Source: an uncultured Sphingomonas sp. (GTDB lineage: Bacteria > Pseudomonadota > Alphaproteobacteria > Sphingomonadales > Sphingomonadaceae). Taken from it: a stretch of DNA of 45,772 nt. Positions 1 to 8,876 of the stretch are shown here, in pieces. Location: NCBI RefSeq assembly GCF_902806285.1, contig NZ_CADCWA010000160.1, positions 1 to 45,772 on the forward strand, written 5' to 3'. A program made the translations under genes and the position numbers. The first letter of the stretch is position 1. Each line of letters starts with the position of its first letter. The notes beneath the pieces are model-generated. The model was given only the letters and a program-made list of their open reading frames with translations, ran no database searches and had not been told where the DNA came from.

Positions 1-428
1 GAGGCGGTGTTGATGATCCGCCCCCAGCCGCGCTGCCGCATGGAGGGCAGGCACAGGCGGGTGGTATGGAACACCGCCGACAGGTTGACCGCGATGATCG
101 CGTCCCACTTCTCGGCCGGGAACTGGTCCACCGGCGCGACGTGCTGGATGCCGGCATTGTTGACCAGGATCGACGGCGAGCCCAGTTCGTCCGTGCACTG
201 CGCGACCATGGCGTCGATCGCCTGCGGGTTCGACAGGTCGGCGTCCGAGTAGGCCGCGCAATCCTCGCTGAGCTGGGCCAGTTCGGCGCGGATGGCCTCG
301 ATTTCGGCCCGGTCCCCGAAGCCGTTCAGCATCACCCGCGCGCCCTCCGCGGCCAGCGCCCGGGCGATGGCCAGGCCGATGCCCGAGGTGGAGCCGGTCA
401 CCAGCGCGACCTTGTCGTTCAGCAGCAT
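1..428 (-). CDS. SDR-family oxidoreductase, probably 3-hydroxybutyrate dehydrogenase (partial, runs off the window edge)
   Basis: Minus-strand translation from the ATG at 428 gives MLLNDKVALVTGSTSGIGLAIARALAAEGARV...ILVNNAGIQHVAPV...: TGxxxGIG Rossmann motif and NNAG motif; VTGSTSGIG/GIQHVAPV resemble BdhA. Confidence 0.8.
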   Translation of the reverse strand, partial: MLLNDKVALVTGSTSGIGLAIARALAAEGARVMLNGFGDRAEIEAIRAELAQLSEDCAAYSDADLSNPQAIDAMVAQCTDELGSPSILVNNAGIQHVAPVDQFPAEKWDAIIAVNLSAVFHTTRLCLPSMRQRGWGRIINTA

Positions 429-526
429 GCGCGTTCCTCCTCCGCCGCGCTGTTGCGGGCGCGCGGGGCAATTGCAACCGTTACGCTCGCCCAGGCATTT
501 GTCGCGAGCGTAAGGAGATCAGGCGA

Positions 527-1423
527 ATGCGGCTCGGCGACGGCAACGACAGCGACTTCATCGACCGTACCGGTCAGTCGGGCGGAGGTCCGATCCTGGG
601 CGGCGGCGGCGGAATGCTGGGGCTGCTCATCCCCCTAATCCTTAGCCGCTTCGGCATTGTCGGCATCCTGATCCTTGCGCTTGGCTATTGCGCCTTGTCG
701 AGCCTCGGCGGCGGTGGCGGAATCCTGAGCGGCGGCGGCGCTCCGGCGCAGCAGCAGGCCGGTTCCGGCCAGTCACGTCTCAGCCCGGAAATGGCGAGGT
801 TCCTGCCGGCCGTGCTGTCGAGCACCGACGCTGTCTGGACCGACGCCTTCCGCCAGAGCGGAGCGGCCTATCGCGAACCCAAATTGGTCGCCTACACTGG
901 TGGAACCCAGACCGGCTGCGGAGCGGGCCAGGCCGCCATGGGCCCGTTCTACTGCCCGAGCGACGGCAACATCTACATCGATCCGACCTTCTTCAACGAG
1001 CTGAGCCGCAAGTTCGGCGCGCCCGGCGACTTCGCCGCTGCCTACGTCATTGCGCACGAGGTCGGCCATCATATCCAGAACCTGGAAGGCACGCTCGATC
1101 GCGCGCAGTCCGCGCAGGGTCGCGCGGGTGAAGCAGCGGGCAACCAGATCCAGGTCGGGGTCGAACTCCAGGCCGATTGCTACGCCGGCGTCTGGGCGGC
1201 CAACGCCAAGGCCCCGGACGGCACTCGCGCGCTGGAGCCTGGTGACGCGGAGGAGGGGCTGCGCGCCGCGGAGGCGATCGGCGACGACACGCTGCAGCGG
1301 CAGGCTCAGGGCACGGTGGTGCCCGAAAGCTTCACCCACGGCTCCTCGGCCCAGCGGATGAACGCGCTGCGCACCGGCCTGGAGAGCGGCAACCCGGCAA
1401 GCTGCAACTTCTCGCGAGTCTAG
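527..1423 (+). CDS. Neutral zinc metallopeptidase, YpfJ-like
   Basis: ORF with N-terminal TM segment and HEVGHH (HExxH) zinc motif; GCGxxxxxxGPFYCPxDxxIYID pattern typical of the YpfJ family. Confidence 0.9.
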   Translation: MRLGDGNDSDFIDRTGQSGGGPILGGGGGMLGLLIPLILSRFGIVGILILALGYCALSSLGGGGGILSGGGAPAQQQAGSGQSRLSPEMARFLPAVLSSTDAVWTDAFRQSGAAYREPKLVAYTGGTQTGCGAGQAAMGPFYCPSDGNIYIDPTFFNELSRKFGAPGDFAAAYVIAHEVGHHIQNLEGTLDRAQSAQGRAGEAAGNQIQVGVELQADCYAGVWAANAKAPDGTRALEPGDAEEGLRAAEAIGDDTLQRQAQGTVVPESFTHGSSAQRMNALRTGLESGNPASCNFSRV

Positions 1424-1424
1424 A

Positions 1425-1567
1425 ACCTCCCTGCCGACATAGTCGGTGGGGAGGGGGACCGCTCGCCGAAGGCGAGTGGTGGAGGGGCCAACGCCGCTCC
1501 GCCTGGCCCCTCCGTCATCCGCTCCGCGGATGCCACCTCCCCATCCTCGCTGGGCGAGGACAGGCAG
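1425..1567. repeat. Nested intergenic palindromic repeat between convergent genes, likely bidirectional terminator
   Basis: Imperfect inverted arms such as ggaggggcca/tggcccctcc, ccgctcgccgaaggcgag and ccgctccgcgg; lies between the stops of two convergent genes. Confidence 0.75.
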
Positions 1568-1570
1568 GTT

Positions 1571-2560
1571 TTAAAGCCGCACCAGCATCTTGCCCGTGTT
1601 CGCCCCCGTGAACAGCCCGAGGAAGGCCTCGGGCGTCCGCTCGAGCCCCTCCAGCACCGTGTCCCGGCTCTTCACCTGCCCGCTCGCCACCCACGGACCC
1701 ATTTCGCCGAGGAACTCGCCCATCCGGTCCAGGTAATCGGTGTAGATGAAGCCCTTGAGGGTGATCCGCATCGCGATCACCCGCATGATGTAGCGCAGGC
1801 ACATCGGCTCCGCGGCGTTGTAGCCCTCGATCATCCCGCAGATCGCGAACCGCGCATCGCGCCGGGCGTGGGCCAGCGCGGCGTCGAGGTGGTCGCCGCC
1901 GACATTGTCGAAGTATACGTCGATGCCCTTCGGGGCCGCCTCGGCCAGGCTCTTCACCAGCGGCCCGGCCTTATAGTCGATCACCGCATCCGCCCCGAGC
2001 GAGCGGACGAACTCGCATTTCTCCGCGCCGCCGGCCGAGCCGATCACCGTCATGCCCTTGGCCTTGGCGATCTGCACCACCGCCGAGCCGACCGCGCCCG
2101 CCGCGGCGGAGACGAACACCACGTCCCCCGCCTTGGCCTGCGCCGCTTGCAGCAGCCCGAAGTAGGCCGTGCCGCCGGTCAGCCCGAGGTTGCCCAGGAA
2201 CGCCTGCGGCTCGACCCCGGGGATGCGCGGCAGCCTGGTCAGCGCCTCGGGCGGAAGCACGGCCTCGTCGCGCCACCCGGCCATGTGCAGCACCAGGTCG
2301 CCCGGTTCGAAGCCGTCCGCCCGGCTTTCCACCACCTCCGCCACCGCGCCGCCTTCCAGTGGGGCGCCGACTGCAAACGGCGGCACATAGCTCTTCACGT
2401 CGTTCATCCGCCCGCGCATGTAGGGGTCGACCGACAGCCAGCGGTTGCGGACTTGGACCAGCCGGTCGGCGAGTAGCGGTAGGCCAATCTCCTTCAGCTC
2501 GAAATTGTCGGGGGTCGGCATGCCGCTCGGGCGGCTCTTGAGGTGCCAGGCGCGGGGCAT
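1571..2560 (-). CDS. NADP-dependent MDR-family oxidoreductase (CurA/YncB-like)
   Basis: MPRAWHLKSRPSGMPTPDNFELKE...VDPYMRGRM...GAAGAVGSAVVQIAKAKG...DVYFDNVGGDHLDAAL; start set at the ATG at 2560. Confidence 0.88.
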   Translation of the reverse strand: MPRAWHLKSRPSGMPTPDNFELKEIGLPLLADRLVQVRNRWLSVDPYMRGRMNDVKSYVPPFAVGAPLEGGAVAEVVESRADGFEPGDLVLHMAGWRDEAVLPPEALTRLPRIPGVEPQAFLGNLGLTGGTAYFGLLQAAQAKAGDVVFVSAAAGAVGSAVVQIAKAKGMTVIGSAGGAEKCEFVRSLGADAVIDYKAGPLVKSLAEAAPKGIDVYFDNVGGDHLDAALAHARRDARFAICGMIEGYNAAEPMCLRYIMRVIAMRITLKGFIYTDYLDRMGEFLGEMGPWVASGQVKSRDTVLEGLERTPEAFLGLFTGANTGKMLVRL

Positions 2561-2595
2561 CGTGAGTCTCTCCTCGGTGTGACAGCGACCCCCTT

Positions 2596-2682
2596 CATCG
2601 TCATTCCCGCGAAAGCGGGAACCCAGACGAGGCCGCACCTTCAAGGCTGGGTTCCCGCGTTCGCGGGAATGACGAATGTCGG
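2596..2682. repeat. REP-like inverted repeat (cattcccgcgaaagcgggaaccc...gggttcccgcgttcgcgggaatg)
   Basis: Two opposed hairpin arms seen directly, both containing cattcccgcg / cgcgggaatg. Confidence 0.85.
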
Positions 2683-2743
2683 CGAAGAAAAGGCCCGGCC
2701 ACCGCGTCGGCAGCCGGGCCTCCTCCCTCGACAGGCTTATGCC

Positions 2744-4240
2744 CTAGGATTTCTTGTTCTCGTCCTCGTAAGTACCCGAGAAGCTGCGGTCGAGGACGTG
2801 CGGTCCCTTGCCGCCCTGCTCGGAAGTGCCCGCCTCCTCGCCCAGCGGCTGGCTGTTCCGCTCGCGACGCTCTTCCCCGCGCTCGTCGTCCCGGCTCGTC
2901 CCGAACAGACCGCTCAGCAAGCCGCCGCCGCCGCCGCTGCGGCCTCCGTCGTCGCGTTCCTCATGCAGCTGGCTGCGGATCGTCTCCTTGCTCCCGCCAA
3001 GGTACACCCGGCCGCCTTCGACCCGCTCCAGCAACGAGCAGGTGAAGCTGCGGTGCACGCCGCCGGCCTCCGGATCGTTCCTGGTCATGATGATCGTGTC
3101 GCCATGGACCTTGTCGACCGTGCCGATATGCTCACCGTTCTGGTCGACCACCTCGTCATGCGGGCGAATCGACTGCAGCATCTGCCGCTTGGTCTGCCGC
3201 TGCTGGCGCCAGCCGGAGAACTCGTTCTCGAACTTCGACCGATGCTCCTGCCGGTAGGCGTCATAGTCCTGGTCGAGCTCGTCGATCTGGCGCTGGCGCC
3301 AGCTCGAATAATGCTCGTCGTGGTGGCTGCCCATGCGGTTCGCGCCATAGGCCGCCGCGCCGGCCGCGGCCGCGCCCATGCCCCGTCCGCCCGAGCTCTG
3401 GCGGCGGCTGTCGTCGTCGCCCCAGCCGCCGTAGTTGTAGCGATCGCCGCGGTCGCGGTCGCGGTCGCGATCGCCCCGGTCGCGGTCCTGGTCCTGGCTG
3501 AATTCCTGCCGGCCGTACTGGCTGCGGTTGAAGTCCTGCCCGCCCATGCCGGAGCGCTGGCTTTGAGGACGCCCGCCGTACTCGCCGGACGAGCGGTGAT
3601 CCTCGTCTCCGCGCCCGCTCCAGCCGCCCCGCTGCTCATTGCCGAAGCTGCCCCGGCCGAAGTCCGAGCGGTCGTCGTCGCGGCCCGAGCCATAATCCCG
3701 GCTGCTCTGGCGCGGGCTGAAGCTGCCGCCGCCGGTCTGGCCGTAGGAGCCGGGATAGCGGTTCTCGCTCTCGTGACGTCCGCCGCCGAACCCGCCGCTC
3801 TCGCCGCCGCCGCGACCGTACTGGCGATAGTCGCCTTCGTCGCGGCCCCGGCCGTAGCTCGCCGACTGGCCACCGCCGTAGCTGCGGCTGCGGCTGTCGT
3901 CGCGGTCGTAGCGGTCGCGTCCGCCGCCGCCGAAGAAGCCGCCTTCACCCTCGCGCGTCCGGTCGCGGCCGCCCTGGTACTCGCTGCGATGCTGATCGCG
4001 GTCGCGCCCGCTGACCGCGGCGCCGCGGTCGTCCCGATCGCGGCTGTAGCGGTCCGACCCGGGATGGCCCATCCGCTCGTCCCCCATCCGCCGCCGCTCG
4101 GCTTCCTCGTCGCCGAACCAACTCTGCACCTCGTCCCGGGCGCGCTCAAAGAAGCCGCGGTCGTCGTCGCCGCCGCCACCGCCATGGTCGCGGCGCTCGT
4201 CACGCCTGCCGCCGCGGTTGTCGTACCGGTCGTAAGCCAT
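2744..4240 (-). CDS. Low-complexity R/G/D/S/Y-rich protein with N-terminal SWFGDEEAERRR motif and C-terminal DUF2171-like domain
   Basis: MAYDRYDNRGGRRDERRDHGG...FFERARDEVQSWFGDEEAERRRM... and HDEVVDQNGEHIGTVDKVHGDTIIMTRNDPEAGG; start set at the ATG at 4240. Confidence 0.8.
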   Translation of the reverse strand: MAYDRYDNRGGRRDERRDHGGGGGDDDRGFFERARDEVQSWFGDEEAERRRMGDERMGHPGSDRYSRDRDDRGAAVSGRDRDQHRSEYQGGRDRTREGEGGFFGGGGRDRYDRDDSRSRSYGGGQSASYGRGRDEGDYRQYGRGGGESGGFGGGRHESENRYPGSYGQTGGGSFSPRQSSRDYGSGRDDDRSDFGRGSFGNEQRGGWSGRGDEDHRSSGEYGGRPQSQRSGMGGQDFNRSQYGRQEFSQDQDRDRGDRDRDRDRGDRYNYGGWGDDDSRRQSSGGRGMGAAAAGAAAYGANRMGSHHDEHYSSWRQRQIDELDQDYDAYRQEHRSKFENEFSGWRQQRQTKRQMLQSIRPHDEVVDQNGEHIGTVDKVHGDTIIMTRNDPEAGGVHRSFTCSLLERVEGGRVYLGGSKETIRSQLHEERDDGGRSGGGGGLLSGLFGTSRDDERGEERRERNSQPLGEEAGTSEQGGKGPHVLDRSFSGTYEDENKKS

Positions 4241-4444
4241 TGCCACTCCTCCACGAAAGTTCAACTGCGCCGGACGGGTGCCCGGAGCGATCGAGGTTGG
4301 AAACGAGCAGAAAGAGGGGCTTGTTCCGGCTCCGCAAGGTCAGCCGAGACGAGGGAAAGCCGGGCCGACGATGCGATGATGCGATGTGCGAAGCGGCGTT
4401 GCGCGTCCGCCAAAGCGCCGCTAAGGGAGCGCTGCCCACGGCGC

Positions 4445-4520
4445 GGGGCTGTAGCTCAGATGGGAGAGCGCTGCAATCGCACTGCAGAGGTCAGGGGTTC
4501 GATTCCCCTCAGCTCCACCA
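4445..4520 (+). tRNA. tRNA-Ala (anticodon CGC), CCA encoded
   Basis: ggggctgtagctcagatgggagagcgctgcaatcgcactgcagaggtcaggggttcgattcccctcagctccacca folds as a cloverleaf; anticodon stem ctgca/tgcag with loop atCGCac. Confidence 0.95.
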
Positions 4521-4703
4521 GCCTTCGCCCTGCGGGCTTCGGCTGGCTAGCCAGCCGGGGTCCGAAGGGTGGAGGCTGTCCGCCGTAGCTCCGAAGGAGC
4601 GTAGGAGGACCGCTTCTCGCGGCTGAGCGTGTATGCGTCCCGGGAACAATCCGCGCCACCGTCCGCTTGTCTCGCAACAATCGATTGCAAATAGGTACGG
4701 TTC

Positions 4704-5594
4704 ATGGCCACCAGGCTTGATGCGGGCGCCGCGGAGGGCTCGCAGTTCCTCAACGACCAGTTTCAACAGGCGCTCGCCCACTGGAACCGCGACCGGTTGG
4801 CGCCCGCCTTCCCCGACGAGGACGCCGCCGGCGCCATCGAGCGCAACACCCGCATGGCGCGGCTGGAGCTCGGCATGCTGGAGGAGCTGCGTGCCGAGGT
4901 CCGCGCCGCGGCCGCCGCCGCGCCGACCGATCCCGCCGGCTTCATCGCCTGGTTCGAGGAGCTGGAGCGCACCGGTCCCGGCCAGCACGACCCGCTGTTC
5001 GACTGGCTCGAGAACGAAGCCACCCTCGACCAGTTGAAATGGTACCTGACGCAGGAAGCCGCGGGCGAGGCCGGGTTCGACGACCTGGTCGCGCTGACCC
5101 AGGTCCGCGTGCCCGACCGCGCCAAGCTGGAGCTCGCGCGCAACTATTGGGACGAGATGGGCCGCGGCAATCCCAAGGGCATGCACGGCCCGATGCTCCA
5201 TTTCGTGGTGGAAGTGCTCGGCCTGCAGCCCGGGATCGAAGCCACCGTGTGGGAGAGCCTGGCGCTCGCCAACGCGATGACCGCCATGGCCGCCAACCGC
5301 AACTATGCCTGGCATTCGGTTGGGGCCCTGGGCGCGATCGAGCTGACCGCGCCCGCCCGCTCGGCCGCCACCGCCAAGGGGATGAAGCGGCTCGGCCTCG
5401 ACGCCAGGACCCGCCGCTACTTCGACCTCCACGCGGTGCTCGACGTCAAGCACAGCGCGGAGTGGAACAAGGAGGCGATCCTGCCGCTGGTCGCCGAGGA
5501 CGGAAGGCGCGCCACCGCCATCGCCGAAGGCGCGCTGATGCGGCTCACCTGCGGCGCGCGCTGCTTCGAACGCTACCGCCGCGAACTCCACTAG
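4704..5594 (+). CDS. Iron-containing redox enzyme family protein (haem-oxygenase-like fold)
   Basis: ...ARNYWDEMGRGNPKGMHGPMLHFVVEVLGL...YAWHSVGALGAIELTAPARSAATAKGMKRLGL...YFDLHAVLDVKHSAEWNKEAILPLV: E/H ligand pattern of the family. Confidence 0.8.
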   Translation: MATRLDAGAAEGSQFLNDQFQQALAHWNRDRLAPAFPDEDAAGAIERNTRMARLELGMLEELRAEVRAAAAAAPTDPAGFIAWFEELERTGPGQHDPLFDWLENEATLDQLKWYLTQEAAGEAGFDDLVALTQVRVPDRAKLELARNYWDEMGRGNPKGMHGPMLHFVVEVLGLQPGIEATVWESLALANAMTAMAANRNYAWHSVGALGAIELTAPARSAATAKGMKRLGLDARTRRYFDLHAVLDVKHSAEWNKEAILPLVAEDGRRATAIAEGALMRLTCGARCFERYRRELH

Positions 5595-5598
5595 GCAT

Positions 5599-6534
5599 AT
5601 GCGGGGGGAAGAGGTCGAGCCGCTCGCCGGCTTGCTGCGCGCGCTCGACGAGGCCGGCTACCACTTCGTCACCGTCACGCCCGAAACTCACCGCGGCGCC
5701 GTCGACCGGCGCGGGGGCGAACCCGCGCGCGACCTTCGCGACGTGTTCGGCTGGAGCCTGCCCTTCGCCCCCGGCCTGCTCGGAGCGGAGATCGAACGCC
5801 TGCTGGACGAAGCGGGCGCGATCGAGCGCCGCCCCGACGGCCGCCGCCGCAGCCGCCTGCGCGTTTCCGCCCTGTCGGGCCGCCTGTTCCTCCATTCCGC
5901 CTGGCCCACCGAGGAGGAGGATTCGGTCTTCTTCGGCCCCGACACCTACCGCTTCGCCCGCTTCATCGAGGCCGAGACCCGCGACCTCCCGCCCGGTGGC
6001 CGGGTGGTCGACATGGGCGCGGGCAGCGGGCCGGGCGGGATCCTGGCCGGCGGCCTGCTCGAGGCGGCGGAGGTGACCCTCGTCGACGTGAACCCGCGCG
6101 CGCTCCTGCTGGCCGAGGCCAACGCCGCCGCCGCGGGCCTCCCGGTCGAGACGGTGGAAGCAGGCTCCCTCGAGGGCATCGCGCCTGCCGACCTCATCAT
6201 CAGCAACCCGCCCTTCATCGCCGACCCGGAGGGCCGCTCCTATCGCGACGGCGGCGACGGGCTCGGCACCGACCTGTCGCTGCAATGGGCGGTCGAGGGA
6301 GCCGCGCGCCTCAACCCCGGCGGCCGCATGCTGCTCTATACCGGCAGCCCCATCGTTAGCGGCGAGGACCGGCTGCTCGGCCGGCTCATCGAGGCGATGG
6401 ACGAGGCCGGCTGCACCCTCCGCTACGAAGAGCTCGACCCCGACATCTTCGGCGAGGAACTCGACCAGCCCGCCTACGCCGAAGCCGAGGTCGAGCGCAT
6501 CGCCGCGGTGGGCGCCGTGATCAGCCGCGGCTAG
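5599..6534 (+). CDS. Class I SAM-dependent methyltransferase (HemK/PrmB-like NPPF motif)
   Basis: GGRVVDMGAGSGPGGILAGG (motif I), LVDVNPRAL, ADLIISNPPFIAD (NPPF). Confidence 0.88.
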   Translation: MRGEEVEPLAGLLRALDEAGYHFVTVTPETHRGAVDRRGGEPARDLRDVFGWSLPFAPGLLGAEIERLLDEAGAIERRPDGRRRSRLRVSALSGRLFLHSAWPTEEEDSVFFGPDTYRFARFIEAETRDLPPGGRVVDMGAGSGPGGILAGGLLEAAEVTLVDVNPRALLLAEANAAAAGLPVETVEAGSLEGIAPADLIISNPPFIADPEGRSYRDGGDGLGTDLSLQWAVEGAARLNPGGRMLLYTGSPIVSGEDRLLGRLIEAMDEAGCTLRYEELDPDIFGEELDQPAYAEAEVERIAAVGAVISRG

Positions 6535-7283
6535 GCGCTCTCCTCCCCCGAGCCCGCGTCCAGCCCGCCCGGCGGGATCAGCCCCATCCCCCGCATCACC
6601 TTCTCCAGCCGCGCCGTCGCTTCGGGCAGCGGGCTGCGCAGCGCCACGTGCGGGCCCTTGCCGACCCCATGCACATGGTGCTTATGCATGTGTAAGAGGT
6701 GCAGCGCCTGCGCCGCCGTCATCTCCGTTATCGGCGAGAGCACCGCCGGCGCCCCATCCGAGAACAGATTCCGCCCCGCCAGCACCAGCGCGCTTTCCAG
6801 ATGCCGGTAACCCGCCACCACCGCCTCGTCCCAGGCGCGGGCGAAGGCCACCCAGGTCTTGCGGTGCCGATAGGCCGAGCCGACCGACATGCCGACCTCC
6901 GCGCAAGCCGCCTGGACGTTGCAGGTCGAAGCAAGCGCGGCAAGGAAGCGCTTCTCGGCCGTCGGCGACCATTGCTGCAGCTTAGCCCGGCAGATGCGCA
7001 CCTGCCCGCTGCGGGTCGAACGCACCACCAGCTCCGCTCCTTCGAGATAGCGCCACCCGCTCGGCGGCTTGGTCGCGGCATCCGATCCGAGCTCGCCAAG
7101 GTGCCGCCCAGCCACCGCCACGGCCTCGCGACAAGCAGCATCGAACGCGGGATCCTGTTTCCGGTGCAACTTGACCCACGACCGCGACACCTTCGCCTTC
7201 TCCGCCGAAAGCGTCTGGTTTCCCGACTGCTCCAACGCCCGCAGGAACGCCCGCTCGCGCGCGGCCGAGAACTTCTTGGACAT
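6531..7283 (-). CDS. Protein with two tandem helix-turn-helix units resembling phage terminase small-subunit DNA-binding domains
   Basis: Repeat 1: ERAFLRALEQSGNQTLSAEKAKVSRSWVKLHRKQDPAFDAACREAVAVAGRHLG; repeat 2: EKRFLAALASTCNVQAACAEVGMSVGSAYRHRKTWVAFARAWDEAVVAGYRHLE. Start set at MSKKF. Confidence 0.65.
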   Translation of the reverse strand: MSKKFSAARERAFLRALEQSGNQTLSAEKAKVSRSWVKLHRKQDPAFDAACREAVAVAGRHLGELGSDAATKPPSGWRYLEGAELVVRSTRSGQVRICRAKLQQWSPTAEKRFLAALASTCNVQAACAEVGMSVGSAYRHRKTWVAFARAWDEAVVAGYRHLESALVLAGRNLFSDGAPAVLSPITEMTAAQALHLLHMHKHHVHGVGKGPHVALRSPLPEATARLEKVMRGMGLIPPGGLDAGSGEESA

Positions 7284-7706
7284 TCCGCCTCCCATCCCCG
7301 TTTCCCCCGGGCAAAGCCAAGTTCGACCGACGTAAAAGGCAGCTCGCATATGCGACAAGGGAGGGTGTAGGACAGCATCACTTAGGGGAAAACGATTGCT
7401 CAGCGTCTTTCCTGATCACTCATGATGAGGAAGCTTGATCTCCGGACCGAACGTACTGCCGAGCCGACCTGCTGGCATGCTTCAAGGTAAGCGGAAAGTT
7501 TCCCGCGATGAGCATTGTGCGCTGGCTGTTGCGTTGAACCTTCTTGGCCGCTAGGAAACAGTCACTCGCAAGGATCCGGTGCAATTCCGGGTGGCTATTC
7601 CGGCCGCTGATCCGCCGGACAACGTTTCGCGCTTCCGATCACAAGTTGATCCTACGTATCGCACGGTTGGTGCGTCGTTGCGCGAGTGTTGCGGGCCTCC
7701 GATGCG

Positions 7707-8858
7707 ATGATCCACGATACTGTAGGCAGGGTCCGAAAGAAGCAGCGGGTCGTGCTCATCTCGGGCTATCACGATTATCGCACCCCGAAGCGAGCCAGCA
7801 TTCACCAGATTGCGGATGGCCTGGTGCGCTGCGGCTACGAGGTGGCCTTTATATCCACACGTTTCAGCAACTTGTCACGAACCAAGGGGGACTCTCGCCT
7901 GTTCCTATGGGACAAGGCCAACGAGGTGGTGACGGTCAACGACGTCCAATGCTTGCTGTGGCGCACGACTTTGCATCCGTTCCGCTCCAGCGTCGGGCCG
8001 CTCGATACCCTCATGGGCAGGCTGTTCCCGGCCTACTCCAACCTACCCAGTAGCGAATTCGATCAACTCGTCAGCTACGCCGACTACATTGTCTTTGAAG
8101 CAGGTGTGCCCGGCATCTACCTGCGCCGGCTTCGCCGCCTAAATCCGGCAGCCAAGATCATCTGCTATTGTACTGACCGGCCAGACACCGTCGGTTCCCA
8201 CCCGTTCGTTGGCCGCAGGCTGATGGAGGATCAGCAATTAGTTGACCATTTCATTCTGCGCTCGTCCATGATGGCCGATTACTTCGGCTTCGCACGCGGC
8301 CGCCTTTATCGAACGGGGTTCGGCATCCACGAGCCGGAGTTCGAGAACATCGGCCCAAGCCCCTATGCGGTTGGCAGCCAGGCCGCCGTGTCCGTCGGGT
8401 CCATGCTCTTTGACGAAACCTTTTTCGATGTAGCTGCACCGGCTTTTCCCGACCTTCAGGTCCATGTGATCGGCTCCGGCGCAGACCTGCAGCCCGCGCC
8501 CAATCTCCGGGTCCATCCGGAGATGCCCTTTGCCGATACGCTTCCTTTCGTGAAGCACGCATCGATTGGCATCGCGCCGTACCGTCCAGCTCCGGCCGCC
8601 AACTACCTGGCGGACACGAGCCTCAAGCTGGCCCAGTTCGAGTACTTCGGGATCCCGGCGGTTTGCCCCCACTTCGCGGTTGGCACGTCCTCTTCACGCA
8701 TCGGCTACGAGCCTGGCAACGAGCAGTCGATCCGCGACGCCGTGAAAGCAGCGCTGGCACTGACGGGAAAAACGGAGTCCCGCAGTTTTCCCGACTGGTC
8801 GGAGGTGGCCATGCGTGTCCTTGAGCCGCAGGCGTATGCCGACGCGTCGCTCACGTGA
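7707..8858 (+). CDS. GumK-like glycosyltransferase (glucuronosyltransferase-type)
   Basis: VVLISGYHDYRTPKRASIHQIADGLVRCGYEVAFIST...ADYIVFEAG...FVKHASIGIAPYRPA...LADTSLKLAQFEYFGIPAVCP; GT-B style C-terminal domain. Confidence 0.7.
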   Translation: MIHDTVGRVRKKQRVVLISGYHDYRTPKRASIHQIADGLVRCGYEVAFISTRFSNLSRTKGDSRLFLWDKANEVVTVNDVQCLLWRTTLHPFRSSVGPLDTLMGRLFPAYSNLPSSEFDQLVSYADYIVFEAGVPGIYLRRLRRLNPAAKIICYCTDRPDTVGSHPFVGRRLMEDQQLVDHFILRSSMMADYFGFARGRLYRTGFGIHEPEFENIGPSPYAVGSQAAVSVGSMLFDETFFDVAAPAFPDLQVHVIGSGADLQPAPNLRVHPEMPFADTLPFVKHASIGIAPYRPAPAANYLADTSLKLAQFEYFGIPAVCPHFAVGTSSSRIGYEPGNEQSIRDAVKAALALTGKTESRSFPDWSEVAMRVLEPQAYADASLT

Positions 8859-8876
8859 CTTGGGATAGCGTCCGGT

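Noticed and set aside
1425-1567. Possible CRISPR-like or tandem repeat between convergent genes
   Set aside because: Nested palindromes only; no regularly spaced direct repeats or spacers. Called as intergenic repeat/terminator.
2543-4588. 681-aa plus-strand Ala/Val-rich ORF antisense to the DUF2171-like gene
   Set aside because: Arises from the reverse complement of an R/G/D/S-rich repeat region and runs through the tRNA gene; no recognisable domain.
4521-4625. GC-rich hairpins just after tRNA-Ala as an integrative element attachment site
   Set aside because: No integrase and no duplicated tRNA 3' end found in the window; more likely terminator/repeat sequence.
6531-7283. Prophage
   Set aside because: Only a terminase-small-subunit-like protein; no structural, lysis or integrase genes nearby.
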